Of a stretch of 41,557 nt of DNA, positions 1 to 8,146 are shown in pieces. The stretch comes from Arthrobacter liuii (GTDB taxonomy: Bacteria > Actinomycetota > Actinomycetes > Actinomycetales > Micrococcaceae), in contig NZ_BMFW01000031.1 of assembly GCF_014639275.1 (NCBI RefSeq), forward strand, positions 1 through 41,557, in the 5' to 3' direction. The position numbers were made by a program, and so were the translations under genes. The notes under the pieces were generated by a model that was not told the DNA's origin, did no database searches, and worked only from the letters and a program-made list of their open reading frames with translations. Numbering within the stretch: the first letter of the stretch is position 1; each line of letters starts with the position of its first letter.

Positions 1-79
1 CCATCATCTGGGAAATAGCGGTTCCGGCCGCACCGGCGGCGGAAAGTTGAAGAAAACGACGGCGATTGAGACCTGCCAT
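1..79 (-). CDS. Tat-exported protein, N-terminal fragment only
   Basis: Only the first 26 residues are inside the window; the gene continues past base 1. The ATG (77-79 on the complement) is preceded by AGGAGC (86-91) at good spacing. The visible peptide, MAGLNRRRFLQLSAAGAAG and onward, is a textbook twin-arginine signal: an RRRFLQLS box followed by a small hydrophobic stretch. The mature protein would therefore be folded in the cytoplasm and exported by the Tat system. The enzyme class cannot be read from this fragment; phosphatases of the PhoD type and phospholipases often carry such signals, but that is only a guess. Confidence 0.75.
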   Translation of the reverse strand, partial: MAGLNRRRFLQLSAAGAAGTAISQMM

Positions 80-292
80 GAGGGCGCTCCTAATGCGTTG
101 ACTTTTTAATGTCCCCCGCCGGGAACTATGCCAGCGCATGGTTACGGCTCCGTGTACCCCAACTGAACATAATGGAACCTCCCGTCCACCCTCCGTTCCC
201 CTGCCAAGGCACCCCATCCACGTGCCGCCGTCGTCCGTCCTGCTGGACACCCAGTCCTGGTGCTGCCGTCGCACTCCCCCACTAAGAAGCCG

Positions 293-1162
293 CTACTTGA
301 GCTTTGGAACCAGCACCGGCGTGTTCTTCTTGTACTCCTCGTAGTCCGCCTGCCCGCCCCACTTCTTGTCGGCCTTCTTCTCCAGCGGCGGCACGCCGCT
401 GCCCTTGATCAGCAGGAGGGCCACAAACACCGGGGAGACCAGCGCCGCCCACTGCCAGCCCTGCAGCACGGGCAGGGCGATGATGGCCACGCCCACCCAG
501 AGGGTGATCTCGCCGAAATAGTTGGGGTGGCGGGACTTTGACCACAGCCCGGTGTTGATGAAGCGGCCCTTGTTGGCGGGGTCGTCCTTGAACCGGTTCT
601 TCTGCACGTCTGCGGCTGTCTCGATGGTGATGCCCGCGAGCCACACCAGCAGGCCGGCCCAGAAGAATGCGTCCAGGCCCACCTTCCTGTCCGAGGTGAT
701 GGCCATGCACGCGAGCGCGGCGGTGAGCACCACCCACAGGCCCTGGATGGTCCACGTGTTCAGGAAGCGGAAGAAGTCCGGCTTGAGCTCGTCGAAGCGG
801 TCGTCCTTGCCGTGCTTGCTGATCCGCAGGAACAGGAAGCTGCCCAGCCGCGCTGCCCAGAGCACCACCATGGCTGCCAGCAGCATGCCGCGGGCATCCA
901 CTCCCGGTGAGGCCAGCACCAGGAACACCGTGATGGAGATGTACGTCAGGGCGCCGGTGAGGTCGTAGAACTTCTCCGTCTGTGCCCTGTAGGACGGGAT
1001 GAACACCAGCCACTGGATCACGAACGCGATGGCGACCCCCAGCGCGAACACCGGGAACCCGCCGATCCTGGACCCGCCCTGGCTTCCGGCGAGGGCGATG
1101 AGCACCCCTACCACCACGGCGATGACAGTACTGATGAGGGCCTTGCGGCTCTTTTCGTTCAC
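293..1162 (-). CDS. DUF1295 membrane protein (steroid 5-alpha-reductase-like)
   Basis: 289-residue polytopic membrane protein. Hydrophobic segments lie near residues 8-27, 36-56, 70-87, 92-112, 139-154, 165-182 and 219-250. The signature SRHPNYFGE at 210-218 is the conserved core of the DUF1295/steroid 5-alpha-reductase and isoprenylcysteine methyltransferase-like superfamily, whose members reduce or methylate lipid substrates in the membrane; the substrate here is unknown. I start at the GTG (1160-1162) because AAAGGAA lies just upstream and the protein then begins with MNEKSRK before the first membrane helix; the frame stays open further upstream but that extension is Arg/Gly-rich and looks non-coding. 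The gene is transcribed away from the DUF2177 gene at 1430. Confidence 0.9.
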   Translation of the reverse strand: MNEKSRKALISTVIAVVVGVLIALAGSQGGSRIGGFPVFALGVAIAFVIQWLVFIPSYRAQTEKFYDLTGALTYISITVFLVLASPGVDARGMLLAAMVVLWAARLGSFLFLRISKHGKDDRFDELKPDFFRFLNTWTIQGLWVVLTAALACMAITSDRKVGLDAFFWAGLLVWLAGITIETAADVQKNRFKDDPANKGRFINTGLWSKSRHPNYFGEITLWVGVAIIALPVLQGWQWAALVSPVFVALLLIKGSGVPPLEKKADKKWGGQADYEEYKKNTPVLVPKLK

Positions 1163-1429
1163 GAACAGATTCCTTTCCCCTGGCCCGCCGCGCGCTGCTG
1201 CACGGCATGGTCCCGCCGCGGGCCCCTCCGGGCGCGGCTGTAACCCAACAACAGCCCATCCGCGCTGGCCTTGTCCACTTATTCTTCGAAGCAGGGACAA
1301 TGTCGTATGGGTGGCGTCGGCACAGTTTTTACACTGCTGCCCAGGAGACACAACCGGTTAGGCAGTCCGGCCGCACCACTGGCACCGAACTGCTCTGGTA
1401 ACGGTTTTACCCCGACGCAAGGAGCAAGG

Positions 1430-1861
1430 ATGAGCCCGCGCACCAAGAAATGGCTGACGGCCTATGTAGTCAGCGCCCTGATTTTCGCAGCGCTGGACAT
1501 GGTGTGGATCATGCTGGTGGCCAACCCGCTGTACCAGAGCCAGATCGGCGGGCTGCTGGCGCCCAAGGCCAACCTGCCAGGCGCGGTCCTGTTCTACGTC
1601 GTTTTCGTGGCCGGGATGGTGCACTACGGCGTCCGGCCCAACCATCCGGGTGCCACGGTCCGGCAGCGGATCACCGGCGCTGCGCTGTTCGGATTCTTTA
1701 CCTACGCCACCTGGGCGCTGACCGGACTCGCCGTGCTGAAGGACTTCACAGCGCTGGTGGCCGTGACGGACATCCTGTGGGGAGCCGCGGCCTGCAGCCT
1801 GGTCACCTGGATGACCGCGACTGTCCTGCGGGGCCGACTCGCGAAACCTGCAACGGCCTGA
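1430..1861 (+). CDS. DUF2177 family membrane protein
   Basis: 143 residues, begun at the ATG preceded by AAGGAG (1419-1424). About four membrane helices are visible (roughly residues 9-30, 46-64, 81-100, 106-127). The segment ALDMVWIMLVANPLY near residues 19-33, and the second half with GFFTYATWALTGLAVLKDF, resemble the DUF2177 family, small inner-membrane proteins of unknown function common in bacteria and often near fatty-acid or stress genes. No catalytic motif is visible. It is a single gene; the 267-bp gap to the divergent DUF1295 gene should hold both promoters. Confidence 0.85.
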   Translation: MSPRTKKWLTAYVVSALIFAALDMVWIMLVANPLYQSQIGGLLAPKANLPGAVLFYVVFVAGMVHYGVRPNHPGATVRQRITGAALFGFFTYATWALTGLAVLKDFTALVAVTDILWGAAACSLVTWMTATVLRGRLAKPATA

Positions 1862-2038
1862 AGCCTGCTTGCCGGACTGGCCCGCCGTCACGCCAGGCAC
1901 GCTTTAGTCATGTCCGCGGCGAGGAAGCCCCGGAAACCCGTGGGCCGCCGTCGTCCGTTCCCGTCAAAGCGCGCCGGGCGTGACGCGGGGCGCCAGTCTG
2001 GCAGGGCGTCCAGCGTGGCGCAAGGGCCGGCCCGGCGG

Positions 2039-2185
2039 TTACCCGAACAGCGCCGCCACCTGGGTCAGCGTTTGAAAGACCCCGTAGGCCAGCGGGATCC
2101 CCACCAATATCCAGCCCAGTACCAGCCGGCCGGTGGACCGCTTGACGGGCTGGTGCGCGCCGGGGGTGTGTGCAGTGCTGCTCAT
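2039..2185 (-). CDS. MFS transporter small subunit-type protein (48 aa)
   Basis: A 48-residue protein starting MSSTAHTPGAHQPVKRSTGR and continuing into one membrane helix (about residues 21-38, LVLGWILVGIPLAYGVF) and a short tail TLTQVAALFG. Its ATG is 1 nt past the stop codon of the upstream major facilitator (TGA-A-ATG) and GGAGG lies inside the end of that gene, so the two are surely cotranscribed and probably translationally coupled. Annotation pipelines know a class of such peptides next to OFA-family transporters as MFS transporter small subunit. It probably sits beside the transporter in the membrane; the role, stability or gating, is inference. Confidence 0.8.
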   Translation of the reverse strand: MSSTAHTPGAHQPVKRSTGRLVLGWILVGIPLAYGVFQTLTQVAALFG

Positions 2186-2186
2186 T

Positions 2187-3578
2187 TCAGGCCTCCATGG
2201 CTGGTTCGGTGCGGCCGCGGTCCGGCCGGGGTTCGTGGAATCGTGCGTCGACGGGCTTGACCAGCAGGTTGGCCACGAACCCGATGACCAGCAGCGCCAC
2301 CATGGTCAGCAGCGCGGGCTGGTAGGACGCGCCGTTGAGCTGGCCGGGCTTGCCCTGCGCGTCCAGGATGGTGTTGACAATCAACGGGCCAGCCACACCC
2401 GCGGCGGACCACGCCGTGAGCAGCCGCCCGTGGATGGCACCCACCTGGTACGTCCCGAAAAGGTCCCGCAGGTAGGCAGGCGCCGTGGAGAATCCGCCGC
2501 CGTAGAACGAGATGATCAGGAACGCGAGTACCACGTACAGGGCCGTGGCGGTGGATCCCGCCAGCGCCAGCACTGTGTAGAGAACCGCGCCCACGCCCAG
2601 GTACATCATGTAGATCCGTTTGCGCCCGGTGACGTCGGAGGTGGCGGACCAGGCGAACCGGCCGGCCATGTTGCCGATGGACAGCAGCCCCACAAAGCCG
2701 GCAGCGACGCCGGCAGTCACCAGGGACTTGCCGTCGGACTGCCGGAAGAAGTCCTGGATCATGGGCGCCGCCTGTTCCAGGATGCCGATGCCCGCTGTCA
2801 CGTTGCAGAACAGCGCCACCCACACCAGCCAGAACTGACGGGTCTTGATGGAGTTCTTGGCGGAGACGTTCTCCGTGGTGACCAGCTTGGCTGCCTTGAC
2901 CTTGGCGGGGTCGAACCCGGCCGGCCGCCAGCCGTCCGCGGGCACCTTGATGGTGAACGCGCCGAAGAGCATGTAGGCGAGATAGACGACGGCGAGGGTC
3001 AGGAAGAGCTTCCCCACCGCATCGCCGCTGGCCACCCAGCCCTGCGCGCCGGAGTTGGGGTCGTACGCCTTGAGCAGGGCCTGGGACACCGGGCTGGCAA
3101 TCAGCGCACCGCCGCCAAAGCCCATGATCGCCATGCCAGTGGCCAGGCCGGGACGGTCCGGGAACCACTTGATCAGCGTGGACACTGGCGAGATGTAGCC
3201 GATGCCCAGGCCGATGCCGCCCACCACGCCGTAGCCCAGGTACACGAGCCAGAGCTGATGGGAGAAGATGCCCAGCGAGCCGATCAGGAAGCCGCCCACC
3301 CAGAACATGGCGGAGGTGAACATCGCCTTGCGGGGGCCGTTCCGGTCCACCCACGTGCCCATGATGGCGGCGGAAAGACCCAGCATCACGATGGCGATGG
3401 AGAAGATCACGCCGATCTCGGTCAGGCTGGCCCCGAAGTGCTTGACCAGAGCGGTCTTGTACACGCTGGTGGCGTAGGCCTGCCCGATGCAGAGATGGAC
3501 GGCGAGCGCGGCGGGCGGGACCAGCCAGCGGTTGAAGCCCGGCGGGGCGATGGTTCGTTCACGGTCCAGGAAGCCCAT
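2187..3578 (-). CDS. OFA-family MFS transporter (oxalate/formate antiporter type)
   Basis: 463 residues, about twelve membrane helices. I start at the ATG at 3578 (MGFLDRERTIAPPGFNRWL), which has AAGGAA at good spacing; longer in-frame starts only add a non-typical leader. The first helix with GQAYATSVYKTAL, the loop GTWVDRNGPRKAM (the MFS A-like motif G-x-x-x-D-R-x-G-R/P-[RK]) and YGVVGGIGLGIGYISPVSTLIKWFPDRPGLATG are typical of the oxalate:formate antiporter (OFA) branch, which exchanges or imports small monocarboxylates. The real substrate cannot be told from sequence. It is followed by its small partner protein, and shares a 359-bp intergenic region with the divergent phosphoesterase operon. 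Confidence 0.9.
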   Translation of the reverse strand: MGFLDRERTIAPPGFNRWLVPPAALAVHLCIGQAYATSVYKTALVKHFGASLTEIGVIFSIAIVMLGLSAAIMGTWVDRNGPRKAMFTSAMFWVGGFLIGSLGIFSHQLWLVYLGYGVVGGIGLGIGYISPVSTLIKWFPDRPGLATGMAIMGFGGGALIASPVSQALLKAYDPNSGAQGWVASGDAVGKLFLTLAVVYLAYMLFGAFTIKVPADGWRPAGFDPAKVKAAKLVTTENVSAKNSIKTRQFWLVWVALFCNVTAGIGILEQAAPMIQDFFRQSDGKSLVTAGVAAGFVGLLSIGNMAGRFAWSATSDVTGRKRIYMMYLGVGAVLYTVLALAGSTATALYVVLAFLIISFYGGGFSTAPAYLRDLFGTYQVGAIHGRLLTAWSAAGVAGPLIVNTILDAQGKPGQLNGASYQPALLTMVALLVIGFVANLLVKPVDARFHEPRPDRGRTEPAMEA

Positions 3579-3937
3579 GGTGATGTTCCTTGCTTGGTTG
3601 AAGACGACAGTGTCCAGCAGTCCAGAGGCGAAAGGCCCCATCTTGGGTCCATTGCCCATGTCTCCGGCAATCATCGTGCAGATCATCAGCAAACGTACTG
3701 CTGGCGCGCCGGGCGGTAGGGAATTTACGGCAAGCGGTTCCATTCGCCGGGCCGGGCGCCCACGGGAACCTCAGGTGAACAGTGCGTGAACGGATCAGGA
3801 TTCCTGCCGGAACCGTAACCTCACCGTGATCTACTGGTGAGCGCAAAAGCTTACCGACCAGTAACTTACGGTCCGGCGGCCGGCCCCGGGTGGGGGGTGC
3901 CCGCGCCGCCGTCCTCCCTACCGACAAGGAAGCAGAC
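3579..3937. promoter_or_regulatory. Divergent intergenic region with TACTGGT/ACCAGTA inverted repeat
   Basis: This gap separates the OFA transporter (minus) from the phosphoesterase operon (plus) and is the only long gene-free stretch. Within it TACTGGT (3832-3838) is repeated in inverted orientation as ACCAGTA (3857-3863), 18 nt apart, and the second arm lies in TTACCGACCAGTAA (3851-3864), itself bounded by TTAC/GTAA. Such elements look like operators for a dimeric regulator of the TetR type. No TetR gene is in the window. The AAGGAAG ribosome binding site of the phosphoesterase is at 3926-3932. No credible ORF was found here on either strand. Confidence 0.45.
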
Positions 3938-5206
3938 GTGAATCTTTCAAGACGCCACCTCCTGGGAGCCGCAGGAACGGCTGCCGTCACCACCCTGGCC
4001 GCCGGCAGCGCCTTCCGGGCAGCCGAGGCCGCGCCGCCTGCGCTGCCGGCCCCCGGTGACTCGGGCATCGAGCACATCATCGTGGTGATGATGGAAAACC
4101 GCTCCTTCGACCACTTCCTCGGCTGGATGCCGGGCGCCGACGGAAAACAGTCCGGGCTCAGCTACACGGACAGGTACGGCATCCCCCATTCCACCTACCA
4201 TCTGGCGGACTTCCAGGGCTGCGGCCACCCGGACCCGGACCACTCGTACGAGGGCGGCCGGATCGAGTACAACAACGGCAAGAACGACGGCTGGCTGCGG
4301 GCGGGGGAGAACGACGAGTTCGCCATCGGGTATTACAACGGGGCGGACCTGGACTTCTGGCGGCAGGCAGGCCCGGACTGGACCGTCTGCGACCGGTACT
4401 TTGCCGCGACCATGGCCGAGACGTATCCCAACAGGTTCTACCAGCACGCCGCCGCCACTGACCGGATCCACAACTCCTCCACAACCTGCACGCTGCCCAC
4501 CATCTGGGACCGGCTGGCCGCAGCGGGTGTGTCCGGCAAGTACTACTACGGCGATATCCCGTTCACCGCGCTGTGGGGCACCAAGTACCAGCCCATCTCC
4601 CGCCCCTACGCCGAGTTCCTCGCGGACTGCTCAGCGGGCGCGCTGCCGGCGGTCTCCTTCGTGGACCCGCGCTTTACCGACGAAGGCTCGGGAACCTCCG
4701 GGGACGACCATCCGCACGCGGACATCCGCTCGGGCGAGACCTTCCTGGCCGAGGTCTACAACGCAGTGAAGTCCGGGCCTGGCTGGGCCAACACCCTGCT
4801 GGTGGTCAACTACGACGAATGGGGCGGCTTCTACGACCACGTGGCGCCGGGAACCGCGCCGGACACCAGCCCCGAAACGGCCCTGCGCGGTTTCCGGGTG
4901 CCGTCCCTGGTGGTCTCGCCCCGCGCGCGCCGCCGGTACGTGGCCCACGACGTCTACGACCACACCTCGGTCCTGAAGGCAATCGAATGGCGCTGGAACC
5001 TGGCACCGCTGACGCCCCGGGACGGGGCGGCCCGCAACATCGCCGAGGTCCTGGACTTCGGCACGCCGGCCAATCTTAGCGCTCCCACCTATCTGGTCCC
5101 GCCGTTCGTTGCAGGGCCGCCCTGCACACCGGTAGGCCCGCCCCCGGCCGAGGAATGGTCCGGACTGAAAGAGAAAGCACTCGCCGACGGATGGAAGCTC
5201 CCGTGA
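3938..5206 (+). CDS. Tat-exported phosphoesterase (phospholipase C / acid phosphatase family)
   Basis: 422 residues from a GTG start with AAGGAAG upstream. Residues 4-31 (SRRHLLGAAGTAAVTTLAAG...) form a twin-arginine signal peptide, so the enzyme acts outside the membrane. The mature part has the phosphoesterase-family (PF04185) hallmarks: EHIIVVMMENRSFDHFLGW at 45-63, where Glu-Asn bind the metal and active-site region, DRYFAATMAETYPNRFYQHA, and NYDEWGGFYDHV from about residue 291. The family includes bacterial non-haemolytic phospholipases C and the acid phosphatase AcpA, cleaving phosphate mono- or diesters; at about 420 residues it lacks the C-terminal domains of the long phospholipases C. 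It overlaps the next phosphoesterase gene by 4 bp. Likely job: releasing phosphate from organic esters. Confidence 0.9.
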   Translation: MNLSRRHLLGAAGTAAVTTLAAGSAFRAAEAAPPALPAPGDSGIEHIIVVMMENRSFDHFLGWMPGADGKQSGLSYTDRYGIPHSTYHLADFQGCGHPDPDHSYEGGRIEYNNGKNDGWLRAGENDEFAIGYYNGADLDFWRQAGPDWTVCDRYFAATMAETYPNRFYQHAAATDRIHNSSTTCTLPTIWDRLAAAGVSGKYYYGDIPFTALWGTKYQPISRPYAEFLADCSAGALPAVSFVDPRFTDEGSGTSGDDHPHADIRSGETFLAEVYNAVKSGPGWANTLLVVNYDEWGGFYDHVAPGTAPDTSPETALRGFRVPSLVVSPRARRRYVAHDVYDHTSVLKAIEWRWNLAPLTPRDGAARNIAEVLDFGTPANLSAPTYLVPPFVAGPPCTPVGPPPAEEWSGLKEKALADGWKLP

Positions 5207-6336
5207 AACTGAAACTTCGGGCCGCCGCTGCGGCCATGTCAGTGCTGGCTGCCGCGGCCATCGGAGGGGCGGCTATGTCCTCCACCCCGGCTGACGCCAC
5301 GACCCCAACCACCGCCTCACCAAGCCAGGGCTACCTGCCCGGAGCCAACCACGTCTTCGTCATCAACCTCGAAAACAAGGGCTACGACGAAACCTGGGGC
5401 CCGGCGTCGGCCGCTCCGTATCTCTCGCAGACCCTGCGCAGCCAAGGGGCGCTCCTGAACCAGTACTTTGGCACGGCCCACAACTCCCAGCCCAACTACG
5501 TGGCGCAGATTTCAGGGCAGGGGCCCAATGCGCAGATGCAGGCCGACTGCCAAAGCTACACCCCGTTCGTGGGCACCGGCACGGCCAGCCCGGGCCAGGC
5601 CGTTGGAGACGGCTGCGTCTTCCCCGCCAGCGTTCCTACTGTCGCCGGCCAACTGAAGGATGCCGGGAAGACCTGGAAGGGCTACATGGAGGACATGGGG
5701 ACACCATGCCGGCATCCTGCGCTGGGCGCCGTGGATGACACCCAGAAAGCCAAGGTGGGCGACCAGTACGCTGCCCGCCACAACCCGTTCGTCTACTTCG
5801 CAGGGATCACCGGCTCGCCGGATTGCGCCAAGAACGACGTCGACCTGTCCGCCTTAAAGACAGACCTCGCCTCGGCTGCCACCACGCCTAACCTGTCCAT
5901 GATCACCCCCAACCTCTGCCACGACGGACACGATTCCCCCTGCGTCGACGGGCAGCCCGGCGGCCTGAAGAGCGCCGACGAATGGCTCAAGCAATGGGTT
6001 CCGGCCATCACGTCCTCCCCCGCGTTCAAACAGGACGGGGTCCTGGTGATCACTTTCGACGAGTCAGACGGGCCCCAGTCCGACGCCAGCGCCTGCTGCG
6101 GCGAGGGTCCTGGGCCGAATTCTCCCCTGCCGGGCATCACCGGTATGGGTGGCGGCAGGGTGGGCGCATTGGTCCTGTCCCCCTTCACCAAGGGCGGCAC
6201 CTGGTCCACCACGCCCTACAACCACTACAGCCTGCTGGCCAGCATCGAGGACACGTTCGGCCTGCCGTACCTGGGTTACGCTGGGACGCCCGGACTGAAC
6301 CGGTTTGGACTCGACGTGTACAACGCGAGGGTCTGA
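5203..6336 (+). CDS. Secreted alkaline-phosphatase-superfamily phosphoesterase (SapM-like)
   Basis: 377 residues when begun at the GTG in the GTGA overlap with the preceding stop codon; GGAAG (5193-5197) serves as ribosome binding site. An upstream in-frame ATG (5191) would add only four residues. Residues 1-33 look like a Sec signal peptide ending near ADA. The body contains NHVFVINLENKGYDETWG (about 49-66), NQYFGTAHNSQPNYVAQISG and ITFDESDG, the pattern of the phosphoesterase family that includes the mycobacterial phosphatidylinositol-3-phosphatase SapM and related alkaline phosphatases. Several Cys pairs (for instance in DACQSY-like and ACCGEG segments) fit an extracellular, disulfide-bearing enzyme. 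It is translationally coupled to the upstream phosphoesterase, so the two probably act together. Confidence 0.88.
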   Translation: MKLKLRAAAAAMSVLAAAAIGGAAMSSTPADATTPTTASPSQGYLPGANHVFVINLENKGYDETWGPASAAPYLSQTLRSQGALLNQYFGTAHNSQPNYVAQISGQGPNAQMQADCQSYTPFVGTGTASPGQAVGDGCVFPASVPTVAGQLKDAGKTWKGYMEDMGTPCRHPALGAVDDTQKAKVGDQYAARHNPFVYFAGITGSPDCAKNDVDLSALKTDLASAATTPNLSMITPNLCHDGHDSPCVDGQPGGLKSADEWLKQWVPAITSSPAFKQDGVLVITFDESDGPQSDASACCGEGPGPNSPLPGITGMGGGRVGALVLSPFTKGGTWSTTPYNHYSLLASIEDTFGLPYLGYAGTPGLNRFGLDVYNARV

Positions 6337-6388
6337 CCAGAGGCACGGCCCGATTCCGGACGGGCAACAACAGCCGGAAGGGGACCGC

Positions 6389-8065
6389 ATGGACGCGGAC
6401 GTCATCATCATCGGCGCCGGACTTGCCGGGCTGGTGGCCAGCAACGAGCTGGTCCGCGCAGGCAGGCGGGTGGCCATCGTGGAGCAGGAGAACGAGGCGA
6501 ACCTGGGCGGACAGGCATTCTGGTCCCTGGGCGGGCTCTTCCTGGTGGACACCCCCATGCAGCGCAGGCTCGGTGTGAAGGATTCCGTGGAGCTGGCGTG
6601 GCAGGACTGGCAAGGTTCGGCGCAGTGGGACCGGCTTTGCGGCACCCATCCAGAGGACGAGTGGGCGCAGCAGTGGGGCCGGGCGTACGTGGAGTTTGCC
6701 GCCGGTGAGAAGCGCGCGTGGCTGCGGGAGCAGGGCATCAGGTTCACGCCGCTGGTGGGCTGGGCCGAGCGCGGCGACGGCAGGGCCGGCGGCCACGGCA
6801 ACTCGGTGCCCCGCTTCCACGTCCCGTGGGGAACGGGCACCGGGGTCTCGGAACCGTTCGCGGAGCGTGCGCGGGCGGCCGCTTCGGCGGGCAGCGTCAG
6901 GTTTTTCTTCCGGCACCGGGTGGACGGATTAACGTACGACGGCGGCACCGTCACCGGGGTGCGGGGCGCCGTGCTGGCTCCCGATGGTTCCCCGCGCGGG
7001 GTGTCCTCCACCCGGGACGTTGCTGGCGGGTTCGAACTGCGGGCGCAGGCCGTGGTGATCGCGTCCGGCGGGATTGGCGGCAATCACGAGCAGGTGCGGC
7101 GCTGGTGGCCTTCGCGGCTTGGCACGCCGCCGCGGAAGATGGTCACCGGGGTCCCGCAGCACGTGGACGGGCGGATGCTGGACATCGCCGATGCCGCCGG
7201 GGTGCGCTTGGTGAACCGCGACCGGATGTGGCACTACACCGAGGGGATCCAGAACTGGAACCCCATCTGGCCGGACCACGCCATCCGGATCCTGCCCGGG
7301 CCGTCATCCCTGTGGTTCGACGCCCTGGGCCGGCGGCTCCCCTCCCCCGGCCTGCCCGGCTACGACACCCTGGGCACCCTGGGACTCCTCCGGGCCTCGC
7401 CGGAGCTGCAGCAGTACGACCATTCCTGGTTCATCCTCAACCAGCGCATCATCGAAAAGGAATTCGCCCTCTCCGGGTCGGAGCAGAACCCGGACATCAC
7501 CAACCGCGACCTCAAGCTGCTGCTCCGCACCCGGCTGGGCGGCGGCGCCGCCGCCCCCATCGAGGCATTCAAGGAGCACGGCGTTGATTTTGTAGTCGCG
7601 GAGAACCTGGCGGACCTGGTCCGCGGGATGAACGGACTGACCTCAGAGCCGCTGCTGGATTACGGGCAGCTGCGGCGGCAGATCGAGGAGCGCGACGCCG
7701 AAATCCGGAACCCCTACTCCAAGGACGCCCAGGTATCGGGCATCCGCAACAGCCGCCGCTATCTGGGCGACAGGCTCTTCCGCACGGTCAAGCCGCACCG
7801 GATCCTTGACCCTGGCGCCGGGCCCCTGATCGCCGTGCGGCTGCACATGGTCACGCGCAAAACCCTCGGCGGCATCCAGACCGACCTCACCGGCCGGGCC
7901 CTCGGACACGACGGTTCCCCCATCCCCGGCCTTTTTGCCGCAGGGGAAGCTGCCGGGTTCGGCGGCGGCGGCGCCCACGGCTACAACGCCTTGGAAGGCA
8001 CCTTCCTGGGCGGCTGTATCTTCACCGGCAGGACCGTGGGCAGAACTCTCGCCAGCGCGCTGTAG
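6389..8065 (+). CDS. FAD-binding dehydrogenase (3-ketosteroid dehydrogenase / flavocytochrome c type)
   Basis: 558 residues, ATG preceded by GGAAGGGG. The N-terminus has the dinucleotide-binding fold: DVIIIGAGLAGLVASNELV with GxGxxG at residues 8-13, then VAIVEQENEANLGGQAFWSLGG. The C-terminus has GLFAAGEAAGFGGGGAHGYNALEGTFLGGCIFTGRTVG, which closes the FAD site in the fumarate reductase/KsdD superfamily. Family members transfer hydride between a carbon-carbon bond and an acceptor through FAD; the substrate is unknown. It follows the secreted phosphoesterases by 52 bp on the same strand, but it has no signal peptide and may be an independent function. It converges with the lipid kinase gene. 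Confidence 0.88.
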   Translation: MDADVIIIGAGLAGLVASNELVRAGRRVAIVEQENEANLGGQAFWSLGGLFLVDTPMQRRLGVKDSVELAWQDWQGSAQWDRLCGTHPEDEWAQQWGRAYVEFAAGEKRAWLREQGIRFTPLVGWAERGDGRAGGHGNSVPRFHVPWGTGTGVSEPFAERARAAASAGSVRFFFRHRVDGLTYDGGTVTGVRGAVLAPDGSPRGVSSTRDVAGGFELRAQAVVIASGGIGGNHEQVRRWWPSRLGTPPRKMVTGVPQHVDGRMLDIADAAGVRLVNRDRMWHYTEGIQNWNPIWPDHAIRILPGPSSLWFDALGRRLPSPGLPGYDTLGTLGLLRASPELQQYDHSWFILNQRIIEKEFALSGSEQNPDITNRDLKLLLRTRLGGGAAAPIEAFKEHGVDFVVAENLADLVRGMNGLTSEPLLDYGQLRRQIEERDAEIRNPYSKDAQVSGIRNSRRYLGDRLFRTVKPHRILDPGAGPLIAVRLHMVTRKTLGGIQTDLTGRALGHDGSPIPGLFAAGEAAGFGGGGAHGYNALEGTFLGGCIFTGRTVGRTLASAL

Positions 8066-8146
8066 CCGAGCGCCATCGTTCACCGCGCCGAGCGCCAGCG
8101 GCCGGTTCCGCCCCAGCAGGTTTTGGCGGATCACGGCCTCCGGCGG

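Noticed and set aside
98..130. TTGACT as a -35 box before a plus-strand gene
   Set aside because: No convincing -10 at a standard distance and no plus-strand gene follows before the DUF1295 end.
1268..1306. TTGTCC...GGACAA inverted repeat in the DUF1295/DUF2177 gap as an operator
   Set aside because: Short arms with a long spacer and no partner copy or regulator nearby; not convincing.
2133..3719. 528-residue open frame opposite the OFA transporter
   Set aside because: Antisense to a complete transporter; Gly/His/Asp/Gln-rich product typical of high-GC antisense frames.
8105..8130. Weak inverted repeat TCCGCC...GGCGGA between FAD dehydrogenase and lipid kinase genes as a terminator
   Set aside because: Only 6 bp with a 14-nt loop in GC-rich DNA; could arise by chance.
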